A DNA stretch of 64,000 bases from Ectobius pallidus (Eukaryota; Arthropoda; Insecta; Blattodea; Ectobiidae): NCBI GenBank assembly GCA_964059195.1, contig CAXKWD010000002.1:52292923-52356922 (forward strand), read 5' to 3'. This document shows positions 22,122 to 34,095 of this stretch, one piece after another. A model generated the notes under the pieces. It did not search any database and was not told the DNA's origin. It was given only the letters and a program-made list of their open reading frames with translations. Made by a program: the position numbers and the translations under genes. The first letter of the stretch is position 1. Each line of letters opens with the position of its first letter.

Positions 22122-22129
22122 TGACGTCA
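22122..22129. promoter_or_regulatory. CRE octamer TGACGTCA
   Basis: It lies within GTGACGTCAC, 115 bp before the THAP start codon at 22244, in a locally GC-richer stretch ('gttgcagccgtgacgtcac'). Confidence 0.6.
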
Positions 22130-22243
22130 CTGTGGTGGATGCAATATTTTCTTCCTACTGGTGCCGCGCATACTGTAGTATCTTGCTACTTTGCTAGTAT
22201 TAGAGTGATTGTTGTTCCGTAGAGTCGTGTTAACAGTACAACA

Positions 22244-22558
22244 ATGCCACATTGTGTTGTATATGGTTGTAATCACTCAACAAAGTCAACAGTTTCCAAG
22301 GAAAATGATATTGGCTTCCACAGATTTCCATATCGTGAGAAATCTCCTGCAAGGTTTTCTGCTTGGGTTAAACAAATCAATCGTGCCAATTTTGTACCAT
22401 CCCAACACAGTTTTGTATGTTCTCAACATTTCAAAGAGGAGGACTATGAACTTAGCTCAAAGTACAAACCTGAACTGCTGAAATCGAACCGGAAACGTGT
22501 GTTAAAAAGAACGGCGATACCAGAATTAAACATGACTGGTTCAGAGATGCAACGCCAG
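22244..22558 (+). CDS. First-type exon: THAP zinc finger (GFHRFP subgroup)
   Basis: This is 105 codons from the ATG at 22244 to a GTATTG donor at 22559 (CAG before it), phase 0. It is a complete THAP domain: C4 and C9 in 'CVVYGC', 'GFHRFP' (24-29), W41, 'FVCSQHF' with C59 and H62, and 'KRTAIP' closing at about 93. This is standard THAP length, with the domain filling almost the whole exon. It is a close paralogue of 46278 and more distantly of 48057, sharing 'KSP.RF.AW', 'FVPSQ' or 'FIPSQ', and 'EEDYELSS'. A CRE lies 115 bp upstream in all three at similar spacing. The donor is weaker than most here. Without splicing the frame runs 33 more codons of low-complexity residues to a stop. Confidence 0.88.
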
Positions 22559-22808
22559 GTATTGTGCACGGAGTTTCTAGTCTCGTACAATTTAAAATAT
22601 ATTTCAAATTATAACAATATCAATTATTACAAAAATTACGGTACTCGTTCTGATTAACCTATTCATTGGTATCCTCAACAGCCAGTGAGATTTTCTTAAG
22701 CGAAGTGTTATGCTACATAAATACAAGTAACAAGAAGGTGAATAACGGTATTCCATCATTTACAATATCTTGTCAGTTTTTATTTATACAAATTCTATGA
22801 CTTTTTCC

Positions 22809-23497
22809 TTAAGGGGGGGTATACAGCTTTTGGTGAAATTCATAGTTGATAAAGAGGAAATTTAATTATTTTTCCCTCAGCAATGAATTGCTCTACAATC
22901 TTGTAATCTGGCATGCTCCTCATTGAATACCTCTACTATCACATACTATTTTCAGAATTAAATAAACTGTTACAGTTGTGGGTAATTATCGTTACAAAAT
23001 GGCAGCCACGTTTCGTGCACTAAAATGCAGTTTCCGTGATAATTTCCACAAATGTTAATATTTTTTAGTGATTCTTTTTCTATCAATTTTTAAACATCAT
23101 ATGAACAACACATCGAAAACTTTATTTTTCATTAAAAAATATATAATTATTTTAATAATAAACAATTAATGTTAAATGAATGATTGTAGACAGTGTTCTT
23201 CATATGATGTTAATAAATACACAGAAAAATAATCACTCAGATATATTATATTTATGGAAGTTATCAAGGAACCGGGAATTTCAATGCATGAAACGTGGCT
23301 GCCATTTTGAAACGATAATTACCCGTAACTGTAACAGTTTGATTAGTTTTGAAAATAATATGCAATTGTAGAAGTAGTCAAACAAGAGTATGTCAGATTG
23401 CAAGATTGTAGAGCAATTCATTGCTAAGGGAGAAAATATTTAAGTTCACCTATTTCTCATCTATGAATCTCACCGAAAGCTGTATGTCCCCCCTTAA
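22809..23497. mobile_element. Long-inverted-repeat MITE
   Basis: The left end 'ccttaagggggggtatacag' pairs with the right end 'ctgtatgtccccccttaa'. Inner pairs include 'ggcagccacgtttcgtgca' (about 23002) with 'atgcatgaaacgtggctgcc' (about 23285). The arms are about 230 bp. The ORF at 23180-23371 lies in the right arm and is not a gene. Confidence 0.82.
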
Positions 23498-23965
23498 AAC
23501 TGACTTTATTTTTTACTTTCGAAGAATAGAAGACTATGTTAACACTGAAAAATTAAGTTTTTTACTTGTTTACTCATACTATAAGTAGGGTGGCCAGAAT
23601 TTCAGACACAAAGAGCAGGATCAAATCGTCATTCAGCTGGTACTTAAAAATCCGATCCCTTAATGTAAATTTGTATCAAGGCGTAGGCTTAAATCATGAG
23701 TACTTATTTATCACCTCTGAGATACGATAATATTATAAAACTAGAAATTAGAAAAATAATATCGAAATGAAGATATCTATCGATATATTTTCCATGGATT
23801 TTATTCTGTAATAATATAGGTATATAATTTGTCCCAAGACACGGGTCGTAACGTGAGAATGGAAACCATCTTCCTTTATCCTCACTACCACTTTACATGG
23901 AGCAACTTTTATTAAGATTTCCTAGAACATTGTTGTCAATCTGAGTTTCAAAAAATATTGATGAC

Positions 23966-24704
23966 TAGGGCCCGGATTCTTAGGGTTTATCCTATTTTGT
24001 TCCTTGCTAACTAACTCTGATATTTTATCATAATTATCATTTCATTGCCGTGGTAGTCACATAATCCAATCTTGTAGACCTAAAATTTGCTAAACAACAC
24101 GTTAAAAACTGAAGATGATTAAAACTGTTTTAATCAAAATAAGATAAAATACCTGCCTACAGTTTGCACCTTGCTTATTGAAAACTACAATTGTAAGAGA
24201 AAATATAAGATTGTATTTTGTAATTTTGTCAATTTGAAACCTCACTGTTCGGGTAAACGAAATCATTAGTGAACCAAAATCCTTGGTTTCTTTAGAAGCA
24301 AATTAAAATACATTTGTAAGAAGTTTAGGTCTACACTTGCAGTTTATTCACAGTGTGCTCAAGCAACATGCTAAAATTGACGTATTCTGAAAGATGGTTG
24401 ATTAATTTATTGAAAAAACGTTGTTATTGGTTAATGTGGTGGAGGTGGAAATATTAAGGATAATTATAAAATTAATTGTTTTCTAAAATCTGTGGAAAAT
24501 CGAGTAAACGATATTCGTATAGTTTTGTGGTATGGAAATTGTAAATAAAAATGAAATTAATTTCATATTTATTTTAATTTTTACTGTACATATTACAGTG
24601 AAACAAAACACTTGTCTGAAAATGGTAGAAAATTAAAATAAAACTATTTGAATATGTTTAAAAACTAATACAGGGCTTATAAAACCTAAAAATCCGAGCC
24701 CTGA
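23966..24704. mobile_element. MITE with AGGGCYCGGATT ends
   Basis: It starts TAGGGCCCGGATTCTTAGG and ends 'cctaaaaatccgagccctga', which are inverted. TGATGAC flanks both sides (23959-23965 and 24705-24711), a 7-bp target duplication. It is the same family as 36721-37292. Non-coding. Confidence 0.75.
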
Positions 24705-24711
24705 TGATGAC

Positions 24712-25915
24712 CTACAACTTCTAATGATGTCCTACAATAGTTTTTCTCATGATTTCTGCCATATGCTCCTTACAGAACTCTTTTGAAATGCCAGGAAAAC
24801 ATGTAGTAGTATAGTTGCTTGCCGCTAGAGTCCCCTACTATGACGTCCTTGTACAACCACGCGCCAGCATCAGTACGTTGATTTCTTTTACAAATAGTTG
24901 GTGGTTTGTGACTTTATGTGTGTGTTTGGTAGGCCTTTGCATTTCATAAAACCAGTGCTATTCGTGAAATTGGGGCATTTAGTATATGTAGTACTAATAT
25001 AACAGTGTATTACTGGTAAAGTATTATCTTCAGTAGGCTACGATGAAGCCTGTATTTTATTTTCAGGTTAATTTAAACGCTTGAACCGCACCCTTAACGC
25101 CAAAATATTGCGAACATTATTTTTGCTTGTCACTATTTAGTGGACCCTTCCTTATCGTTAAATTGACGTTTACTTGTATTTTTACCATAAATATAATTAA
25201 TTGACAAATTTCATGTTTCAAGTGATACAGTAAAAAAAGATAATCAGTGATATGGAAAGGTTCAGCCTAATATACCACTATATAAGTCCAATTACAGCTG
25301 CATGCTGAAGGAGAGCACTCAGGAATACAGTAATGAATAATCAAGACTGCTAATTTTATAAGAACTAATATTATTTAATGCATTAAAAAATAAACTTGTT
25401 TGTTTAATGGATTAAATATAGGGTAAGATTAAAATATACATAGTAAATGATGACCCCCGGGTTCGATCCCCGATGAGGTCGTTGGAGTTTTCAATTGGCC
25501 TAATCCTTCTGGCGGCACTATTGGCCCTGGGGTCGACTCAGCCTCTAACAGAATCCTGGGGGTAAAGGCGGCCGGTGCGTAAGACTGACAACCTTACCAC
25601 CTTCACGTGTCTCTCGCGATTGTAAGACTAAATCGCCAAAGTTTGTGCCAGCTATAAACAAGAGATTTATTTCATTTACTTTGTTTTCCATGTTAATACA
25701 TGTAGTAAAATGAATAAGATACTGTCAAAATCTATAGTAGCGGTAAAAACTTGTAGGAAATGCCAAGCCAACAGAAAATCGGCAACCCTGTTTTATATAA
25801 ATAATAATTTTTATTGCAAGCATTAATAAACTAATACATACCTAAATTTATAGAGTATGTCCATTCATCCAACTAATTAAATTGTTATTTTTTTACTAAG
25901 AACACTGTTGACAAA
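24712..25915. other. Spacer with SINE; possible promoter near 24840
   Basis: No gene. A GC-richer patch at 24825-24910 with 'ctatgacgtcc' (a half-CRE) might be a promoter, but it lies 1 kb before the next start codon. A SINE occupies 25445-25625. Confidence 0.4.
25445..25625 (+). repeat. tRNA-derived SINE
   Basis: The B-box-like 'gggttcgatccccgatgagg' is followed by the body 'ggcctaatccttctggcggc', 'gtcgactcagcctctaacag' and 'gtgcgtaagactgacaacct'. It is the best copy of the family also seen at 14810 and 16470. Confidence 0.75.
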
Positions 25916-26203
25916 ATGGTGCATTGTTGCATATCTAACTGTAGAAGCAAAAGTGATAGAGAAAAGAACATTTCTTACCACGAATTTCCTTGCAATCAAA
26001 CCGTAAGGGAAAAATGGATAGCAAGTATCCCAGGACAGAATTATGTGCCTAATTTTGTAACAAGAACGTCCTTTGTGTGCGGAAGACATTTTCTTCCTAC
26101 TGATTACCGTCCGAATATGAAAATAAAGGTCCTGAAACCAGATGCTGTGCCTTCGGTATTTGAACCCAGCGAGCGAATCATACAACGGATGAATCGTGCC
26201 AAG
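25916..26203 (+). CDS. First-type exon: THAP zinc finger (YHEFP subgroup)
   Basis: This is 96 codons from the ATG at 25916 to a GTAAGT donor at 26204, phase 0. THAP ligands are C4 and C9 in 'CCISNC', W34 in 'REKWIASIP', and C55 and H58 in 'FVCGRHF', closed by 'LKPDAVPSVF' (73-82). It is clearly paralogous to 42575: same spacing, and both have 'HEFP', 'KW...IP', 'YVPN' and 'DYR'. No CRE octamer lies upstream, so this subgroup seems to use a different promoter type. Past the donor, 22 codons run to a stop with no domain. Confidence 0.9.
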
Positions 26204-26399
26204 GTAAGTGAGATTAAACATGACAACGCAATACGATCCAGTATTAACAACAATATACACAGGCCTTAAATATTATGAAATATTGTATTTTTAATTATAT
26301 AATAATAATAAAAATAAAACAGTAGTGTAAACGATAAATTAACACTTAATATGGTTAACTTGTTATTTTGAATTGAAATCAGTACTCTTTAGATACGTT

Positions 26400-26490
26400 C
26401 CCAGGTGGAGAATCGAATAAAAATCCCAACTACCTCATCGTGGATCGAACCCTCGACCTTTCGATTAGGAGCTCAGTGTCTCAACCAGTA
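26400..26490 (-). repeat. SINE tRNA-like fragment
   Basis: Read on the - strand, 'tcgagggttcgatccacgat' is a B-box-like core, and the flank matches other tRNA-derived SINEs of the window. Confidence 0.55.
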
Positions 26491-26984
26491 TCAGTACGAC
26501 TTACTCCAATCGAACTGTGCTTAGGATGAATTTAAATCACATTTTAATAGCAAAATTTTGTATTTTGTATTTGCATTTTATTTATTTACGGTATTTATTG
26601 TATGAAACACAAGAAAGATACATCAGGTGGTTACCCGAAAGAGCAAATGCTCGTGTTTGGTTCTGTTCAGTTATATATATTACACAATACATACACACTT
26701 ATATATATTTTTTATACTTTTAACAACCAGAAGATACGCCTACTGTATGCAAGTCCTAGGCATGATGTGAACAGAAAGAAGGCAAGTGAACATAGCTTGA
26801 AAGGAAGCAGAGAAGAAAGAATTATCTCTCTATGTTTGCACACACTCCACGAAAATGTATTATTTGTGTTTAAAATGTCTACTGGTAAAATGACAAGCGT
26901 CAAAGCCGGTAGACTTTTTTGTAATTTTTCTTAGTACAATATCTTATCTATTCCATGTAATGTCTTGGCGCCGACTTCAAAAAG

Positions 26985-27003
26985 TTACCCGGGGGGGGGG
27001 GGG
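26985..27003. repeat. Poly-G run next to a MITE
   Basis: About 14 G residues. Another G run follows the MITE at 27587, so the poly-G may be the duplicated target. Confidence 0.6.
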
Positions 27004-27586
27004 TAGGGTGGCCAGACGTCCGGCTTTTGGCCGGACTGTAAGGCTTTTTGCTAAGCAGTCCTCCATCCGGCGCAGCTTTATGCCGGACGTTGATTTGTCC
27101 TCCTTTTCGAGACTCTGATGGATCGGTAAAGCGTATTAATAAAATTTGTATTTTCCCTATGTTCCTGCGAATCCTAAGGTTGGCACGCTTGTCGATACTA
27201 TCATTTGTTCAGTTGGTGCAGCGGAAAAATCTGAATCTATTCCTAACGTTGGCACACTTGTCCATATTTTGTTTGGTGCAGTACGTGGCGTTAGCCGTAC
27301 TGTTGATTGTTGTTCAAGTCTCGTTTTTCTTCAATTACCAGAATGTCAAAACGAAATACTTCTTTTAATTCTCACTGAGTCAAAGAATTTCAGTACATTT
27401 CAAAAAGCAGTAAAGCAGTGTATAATCATTTATTTTATATAAATGCAATTATTAAGTAAAATTAGTCAGGGTTAGGCCTATACTATGTAATATCTGCTGT
27501 CCAGCCGTCCATGCCCGAAGTTTTATACTATGCTAGATTACCGAAGAGGTGTCCTCCTTTCTGACATTTTAGAAATGGCCACCCTA
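27004..27586. mobile_element. MITE with TAGGGTGGCC ends
   Basis: It starts TAGGGTGGCCAGACGTCCGG and ends 'aaatggccaccctA', inverted over about 10 bp, with 'gtcctcctttctgaca' and 'gtcctccttttcgaga' inside. It lies between G runs. The two overlapping ORFs (27048-27442) lie inside and look like non-coding element sequence. Confidence 0.65.
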
Positions 27587-28228
27587 GGGGGGGGGCAAGA
27601 TTTGGATTGCTAGTAGTTATACATAGGCCTTAAATATTATGAAATTAAATATTATGGGGGGGGGGGCAGAAAGTGCCATGTCCCCAAAGTCAGAGCTTAT
27701 GCCCTTATCTGTATATTGAAGTTGTATGCTTGTAATATTGGATGTGTTGTAGGAAATTGGCTAATATTTTGCTTCTTAGCATTTTGGTTCCGAATTAATA
27801 AATCAATCTTGGTTTCCGTTACATTTGAATGATTCATAGTCTATTCTTACAAATATGCAAACAGACGTGATGAAATGGTTATAGTGTACTGTACAAATAC
27901 CACAAAAATTCCATGTATGCTAAAGGCACTGTTGCTGTGATAGACAAGACTGATAACTGGTATTAAAGTTCATCTTAGCTCAGCTGTTATCTCAGATTGC
28001 TAAAGCCGTGCATAGTTTAATAGCCCATGATGAGTTTGTGTTTTCATGTAGAAGATAGAAGCGTTACAATATTACAATACCAGCATCCATTAAATAGTAC
28101 CAAAAACTGAGGCCATTTTTATTTTGGCCATGAGTTTGACAGAATTCGGGGCTAGACTGATTGTGAGTTGAATGGATTCATGTAGATAATTTACTTTATT
28201 ACATGGTCACGTAGGCCTATAATTAGAG

Positions 28229-28476
28229 CAATGGTTGGTCTTCAACCCGCGGCCCGGGACAGCATGCAGCCCGTGGCTTGATTTTTGGCGGCCCTCACAC
28301 AAATAGTAATTTTAACTACAATGTATAAGTTTTTATGGCCTGCAAACATTCACTAGTTTCAACTAGTAAGTATCGTTAAGTATCATGTTATTAATAAATT
28401 GAGAAACCAGTAGGGCCCGCTAGCCTTTTAACAAAATGGAAAAGGCCCTTTGGTTTAAAAAGATTGACGACCACTG
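28229..28476. mobile_element. hAT-type MITE, 248 bp
   Basis: The ends CAATGGTTGGTCTTCAACC and AAGATTGACGACCACTG are inverted-like, with a 'gcggcccgggac' core near the left. The flanks AATTAGAG (28221-28228) and AATTACAG (28477-28484) form an 8-bp duplication with one mismatch, as in hAT elements. Confidence 0.75.
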
Positions 28477-28484
28477 AATTACAG

Positions 28485-29319
28485 TTATTTTATAAACAAC
28501 ATTAAAATATATATTAACTGTCAAATTCCAGTAGGGAGTTACTTCTTCGTAATCAGAGATTAGAAGTCTTAATTGATTTTATCACAGATGCTTGGGAATA
28601 ATTATTTTCAAAGTTATAATAGGCCTATAGACCTATTACATCATTAAAAGTGTTAGTATTCATTGTTTTATACTTCCTTTATGTTTATGAAAGAATATTT
28701 TTGGTTGTTGGTTCAATCATTAATATTTTAATGTAGGCCTATTTTATATTTTTGTGTTTTCTTATTTTTGCATTAACTGGTATAAAGTAAAGTTCTCACT
28801 GTTATAAGTATGGTCATTAATTTTCTTGTTTCAAAATAAATACTGTTCATAACGGTGTTATTTATTGTAATGTCAGTTTTCTGCGAACTTAAACGAATGT
28901 GTGAGGTTTCTAATAGTCACAAATTGAAAACTGCAGTTCTTATTTTACACTTGTTCGAGTTTGCTTTATGTATAACATATTCCGGTATATTAGACCCACT
29001 TACATACCTATAAAACAGGCCTTAAAATGGGGTGCGTCTTATATAACGAATGCACAGCTTAGTTAATTGGTTTTCTTCCCCAAGGCCTTGCGCGTTTCCT
29101 ATTGACTTCGAAGAACTTTCTTACGCGCACGCCTTTTCATTTACCACAAACTTCGTTTTTGTCAAATATGGCAACAGCGTGCGTGACCTTCTCGCGACTT
29201 CTCTAACAATATGGACTTGTCAGTACCGGTAGGGGAAGCCAGCTGAAGAGAACTGCCCCTGTTTCTGAGTGGAGTTTACGAGTGTTTGTACTGTACCGGT
29301 ATACTGTGTGTTTATCATT
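28485..29319. other. Spacer; possible Tigger-end relic upstream of the CENP-B-type exon
   Basis: AT-rich up to 28970. The stretch 28980-29050 ('ggtatattagacccacttac' and 'gggtgcgtcttatataacg') resembles terminal regions of pogo/Tigger elements, but no matching right end was found. 29050-29319 is GC-richer and may hold the promoter of the 29320 exon. Confidence 0.35.
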
Positions 29320-29715
29320 ATGAAAAGTAATACCTGGCGACGTTCATATACCGCAAGCTTTAAATTGCGGGTTGTGAAATATGCAGAGGAATATGGGAAC
29401 AGGAATGCTGAAAGGCATTTTGGAAAACCACCAACAGAAAAAATGATTAGAACATGGCGTGGTCAGAAAGACATGTTGAACACAATGAGTAAAGAAAAGC
29501 GTGCAAAACGCGGAAGACATGCCGTGTGGCCGGAAGTAGAAAGTGAAGTGTTGAAATGGGTTCAAGAAAATCGGCAAAATGGCATTTCGTTTTCAACAAA
29601 AAAGATTCGCACACACGCGGTTAAAATAGCCCGTGAACGGAATGTTCACGATTTCAGAGGAGGAGCGTCATGGTGTTATCGTTTTATGAAACGTAAAGGA
29701 CTCCTATTGCTTACG
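29320..29715 (+). CDS. First-type exon: CENP-B/pogo-type DNA-binding domain
   Basis: This is 132 codons from the ATG at 29320 to a GTAAGT donor at 29716, phase 0. The N-terminal Psq/Brinker-like HTH 'RRSYTASFKLRVVKYAEEYG' starts at about residue 7 and ends with 'IRTWRGQKDML'. The CENP-B-type second HTH follows: 'WPEVESEVLKWVQENRQNG' (about 70-88), then 'IRTHAVKIARE' and 'FRGGASWCYRFMKRKGL'. These are the two DNA-binding modules of pogo/Tigger/jerky transposases and of CENP-B. The DDE_1 domain that should follow is absent. It belongs to a group of four with 33357, 57401 and 61647. The upstream in-frame GTG at 29269 is rejected. Confidence 0.88.
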
Positions 29716-29851
29716 GTAAGTGCAGCTGGTTCCTTTATTAGCAAGAGCAACCTTGTCCAGACCACTACGGTCCCTGGTGAAGTGAAGAAAAAGACTCCAT
29801 GGTCTTAACTTTTACCAGGTTAAATAATACTGTTATTATTATTAATATTAA

Positions 29852-29905
<54 letters not shown>
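29852..29905. repeat. (ATT)n microsatellite
   Basis: About 18 uninterrupted ATT units. ORFs on both strands here encode poly-isoleucine and are artefacts. Confidence 0.95.
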
Positions 29906-31139
29906 GTTTCGTTTCACTAGTCTTCTGTTTGCAATTCCACTGCTTGACGATAGGGTGGCATGGGTTCTTATTCTAAGGTAGAGAACGTTTATGAGTTGTC
30001 CGAGAGAGAGAACTAACCCCAGAAAATAGTATGAGATTTTATGCGGTAGAGAAAGTCGTGTGAGAGTTCCCAGAGATGGATTAAGACCCGAGAAAATAGC
30101 ATAAAATTGTATCACAATATTGGCCCAGTGGTTGAATAAGAGGAGAGGAAATAGCATTCTTAATGACCGAGGTAGAGAAAGTCGCGTTAGTGTTCCAAGA
30201 GAGGCAGGAAGAATTAAGAAGAAGGAAAACATTGCTCTCTTGACTATTGTCATCCCTCAAGCCACCCCCTCCCGTTAGACAGTGGAATTTCCCTTTTCAA
30301 TAGATGGATGGACAATCAACTTTCGCAAGCAAGGTCATCCCGTCATAAATTCTCCCCTACCTGTCTCGTCTTTTGAGACACACTTCATAGAAAAATTACA
30401 GCCCACCGGGAAGAATTCAGGACAACAGGAGTAATGCGTAGAAAACAGGCTTCTTCAAAACCTTGTCATGCTGGAACATTGAAACTATTTATTGAAAGTG
30501 TCGTAACTTTTAAACTAACAGTTCATTTTAAAAACGCAATAATCCACAAGGCTGAAACAGTTCATTTTAAAAACGCAATAATTCACAAGGCTGAAATGCG
30601 AATGAAATAAGAAGATCGCACAATGTGCATAGGTTGGTTATTTTGTACAATGTTGAAATGTAAAGCTATATGTAACATTTAAATATAGGCGCAGGGTAAA
30701 TGCACAAGAGGCTCCTCTACATTTAAATGACCGGCTTGAGGGGTTAATGTTATAATATTTAATAAGGAACATACTAAAGTAGATGATTGTTTTATAAAGT
30801 AATACAGATAAAAAAGACAGCAAAGAAAAGCATTTTGAAAATATCTGGCAGCCTGCTGCATTATCCCAAATGAAACGGGTTGTAAGATGATAAGAAAAAC
30901 ATGTGGCAGAACCATCAGAAGTCGCTTCTTTCATTGTGAAGACCAGCTGTGTCAAACATGTGGCCCCCTGAGCTACGAAATGCGGCCCCCTAAAGTTTTA
31001 AGTAAAATGTATACATATGTCCGCCAAAAAAGTAATATAAAATAAAATTTGCTAGATACCTGATTTTCTACCAGTATAGAAGACAAGTATCTCATGCCAT
31101 AAAACACAGGTAGAGTTTTCACCCGGAAATATTGGCCAA
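29906..31139. other. Spacer with short repeats
   Basis: A phrase of about 38 bases containing 'cagttcattttaaaaacgca' occurs twice in tandem (30519-30556 and 30558-30595). Two variants of 'gagaaagtcg..tgagagttcc' occur at 30045 and 30175. A 'gcggccccc' phrase near 30980 resembles hAT MITE ends. No gene. Confidence 0.45.
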
Positions 31140-31697
31140 TAACAATAAAAATGAACCTTGTTTTGAAATTCGGAAAGAAAACAGTGAATTTTATTTATTC
31201 CAAAAGACTGAATCAACTTCAGTTACCCACTTCGATTAGTGATATACGCAGTGAATATGAGGGCTTGCCATGTCATTAAGAAGTTCCCTGGCTTTCTTGT
31301 CATCAAGTTTTAAAACGCTTTTCACTTCCTCGAGAAGAAATTAAAATTTTCTTAGAAATGAAAGGCGAATCACCTGATAAGCTATGTGATGATGGTAATT
31401 GGCTTGAAGATTTGACATTCATGGCAGGTATTGCAGTGCATTTAAAATGCTTCAATACAAGGTTAGAAGTGGAAAGATCAGTTTGTAGCTTGTGTTATAA
31501 TATTAAGGCTTTTAAATTAAAATTCAGGCCTTGGGAAGGGCAACTGGTAAGTAGCAGTTTAATTCATTTTCCTACTTGTCTGAATTTTCAAGATTCCCGT
31601 ATTACTTCTGACTACAGCATAACACAATTATTAATGAATAACGAGCGTAAACCTAAAATTTGTAAGCAATTTTACGTTAAACTTCTACAGTCTTACT
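31140..31697 (+). pseudogene. hAT transposase fragment (GTF2IRD2/ZBED-like)
   Basis: An open segment from 31358 reads 'LCDDGNWLEDLTFMAGIAVHL' then 'YNIKAFKLKFRPWEGQLVSS' and 'IHFPTC'. This is the middle part of the hAT-derived family that includes GTF2IRD2 and FAM200/ZBED-like proteins ('LCD..WL.DL.FL.DIT.HLN', 'AF..KL.LWE.QL', 'HFP'). Further hAT-like sequence lies upstream in broken frames (about 31140-31350). The N-terminal zinc finger and C-terminal dimerisation region are missing. A GTAAGT at 31547 lies inside a stretch where homology continues across it, so I do not count it as a unit of the array. Confidence 0.55.
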
Positions 31698-33053
31698 AAT
31701 AATCCAGTTGTAACATTTATACCAGGAATATACACAGCTGAGGAAAGAAAGTGTACTAATAATCGTTGCATAAGGCTGAATGTGTGCAACCTTTACACAG
31801 CCTGGCCCCCTTGTTTAAACTTGACGTAAATAATCAAGATGGCCGATCTGCGTAACAGCCGGTCGCTTCGTAGATGTCTGAGATTGAATTTTGAGGTTAT
31901 GCATCCATTCTTAAGGTAACTTGTTATGAAACATTCTGGGCTACTTTTGCGGAATTATAAACATTGTTCCTTGTTTGCGGGACATATTTCCATACTTGTA
32001 CCCATGATTACAGCTTTCTGAAAACAATATAATGAAATACTGAAACTACAATTAGTCTGCAGACGATCCATCGTTGTTTGCCCGCTACACCGATAGATGG
32101 CGTTCAGCAGTCCCTTCATAGCCTGAGGCTAGTAACGTCATGAAAAGCGTGACGTATTTGATGACGTTGGACGTACACACCTGGTGTAAGCTCGGCAGTT
32201 ACACACCTATTATTGGTAATGCGGCTTATGCAGAACTTGCACGGTGAACAACCAAACAACCGTTCAACGCAGGTATAAGCAGCTTTTATTAGTAAGGCTG
32301 TTATTATTTTGGTTATCCACACATTTTCAATGAGCTGCATTTAAACTGTATTGATTGCAATACACATAGCATCAAATGGCAAGAATGATAGTACTGTATT
32401 TTATTGTAGGCCTATGGTGTGTTAAAATTTAAAAGTCGGGTAGTTGCTTTTTACAAAATGTAAAAACACGCTTAAATTTTATGTGAACAAAGGTTATATT
32501 TTAATTTCTTCATCGGCCCTTGGTCTTCAAATTATCAAGTCGAGTTGGCCCTCAGAAAAGAACGTTGAGTTTGGCATGCCTGGCGAAAACTTCTTTCTGC
32601 GCAGCCATTGCTGTGTAAAAATGTTAGTGGACTTTTCTCTGGGAGGTGTAGTTGCCAACTAGCCTCGTAATATTAATGTTCACACTTGAGATTAGGTGTT
32701 CACTCCCAAAGGATAAGGAAAATGAGGCCATGTTTCTCCTCATACAATGTATTATGTTCTGAACGAGAGGAGTGAAATTGTGGTTGTTTAAGAAAGGTTT
32801 CAAAAGAGGCTAAAATGTGTACCCAGAAAGACCATAGTACTATAGTCGTTCACTCATTTCTGTTTTTTTACCCTAATACAGTATAAAAATCACTAAAATT
32901 CAGTATAATTTAAAATGAACATAAATCATAACAGTTGATTAAAAAATATGGTGACTGTGGCCTCAATTGAAGTATGTATTAAAAATTTGATGTTATTTTG
33001 AGAGAACATTATCTTAAGTTTGGTCGATAAATTTCTCACTTCACATTCTGATA
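31698..33053. other. Spacer, nothing recognised
   Basis: Three 'gacgt' or 'acgtca' words cluster at 32136-32172 ('gtgacgtatttgatgacgtt'), which might be a promoter, but no credible exon follows. The remaining sequence is AT-rich and non-coding. Confidence 0.35.
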
Positions 33054-33356
33054 CAGTACGACCTGTCTTATCCGAATCTGTGATATCCGGACTCTCCCAT
33101 ATCCGGACTAAGTCCATGAGCGATACCCGTGTGCAAAATAGTACTGAATCAGTGTGACAGGTGGAAAGTGGAAGTGAGGGTTTGGGTTGGAATGTTGGCG
33201 CGCCTTGTCTATTATTAGGTGCCCTGTGACTTGACTCGCCAATGGCTCTTTCTCGCGCTGCCGTCTGTCTGCCCCGCTCCAGTCTGTGTTTGCGCTAAGC
33301 AGAGACAGTTTGTTTTGCAAGTGATATTCTTTATTTATTTATTTATTTTTGTTAAA

Positions 33357-33800
33357 ATGGCCGAGAAAAGGAAGAAAACCGTTGTGACGATGGATGAAAA
33401 ATTTCGTGCTTTAAAAAGGTTGGATGCAGGTGAAACAGCTAAGAAGATTGCTGCTGAAATGGGAGTAGGAACGAGCACAGTGAGTGACTGGAAGAAAGTG
33501 AGGAGTGAGATTGAAAAGTGGTGCTCATCGAAAGATTCTACCAGCGGGATAAAAAAACTGAAAATGATGAAGATAGCCACTAATAAGCAAGTTAATGAGG
33601 CGTTGTATCTTTGGTTTACCCAAAGAAGAGAACAAGGATTGCCGATCTCCGGTCCTTTGTTAAAAGAAAAAGCTTTGCACTTGAGTAAAGAAATCGGAAC
33701 TCATGATGAATTTAAAGCAAGTGATGGGTGGTTAGAAAGTTGGAAAAATCGTTATGATGTGAGGACACTGCAGATTACCGGTGAAAAGCTTTCTGCTAAC
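33357..33800 (+). CDS. First-type exon: CENP-B/Tigger DNA-binding domain inside a Tigger element
   Basis: This is 148 codons from the ATG at 33357 to a GTAAGT donor at 33801, phase 0. The first HTH is 'VVTMDEKFRALKRLDAGE' then 'KKIAAEMGVGTSTVSDWKK' (about 10-46). The second, CENP-B-type HTH runs 'NKQVNEALYLWFTQRREQG' (about 79-97), 'ISGPLLKEKALHL' and 'FKASDGWLESWKNRYDVR'. This is the classical Tigger layout, and the terminal repeats around it confirm the origin. Normal Tigger transposases are intronless and continue into a DDE domain of about 300 residues; here the frame meets a donor and then a stop, and only about 295 bases remain before the terminal repeat. So this is either a deletion derivative or a transposon turned into a host exon. 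It shares donor phase and strand with the other units. Confidence 0.9.
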
Positions 33801-34095
33801 GTAAGTTTACATTGTAAACTGTTTACTTTTTGAGAATATTATAGGAGAGGCAATAATCTGTGGTTCGTGAATGCTTATATATCTGTTTAGTTTTAGTATT
33901 TTCAATTCCTGTATGTGCTGTAGCTTTACACGTTTGTTTTGCTATACTATGGTTGCTAAATGTCTTTAAAAACAGCACTATGCATATAGTACTTATTTCC
34001 GGCCCTCTAGCTATACTTAAATAGCTTGTGATATCCGGATTTTTCCATAACCGGATCGGCCGGTGCCCACATTAATCCGGATATGGCAGGTTGTA

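Noticed and set aside
29765..30253. Hydrophobic proteins on both strands around 29800-29980
   Set aside because: They translate the ATT microsatellite into poly-isoleucine.
31358..31697. GTAAGT in phase 0 inside the hAT fragment (31547) as another array unit
   Set aside because: Family similarity continues across the site and the segment is a mid-protein piece without a DNA-binding head.
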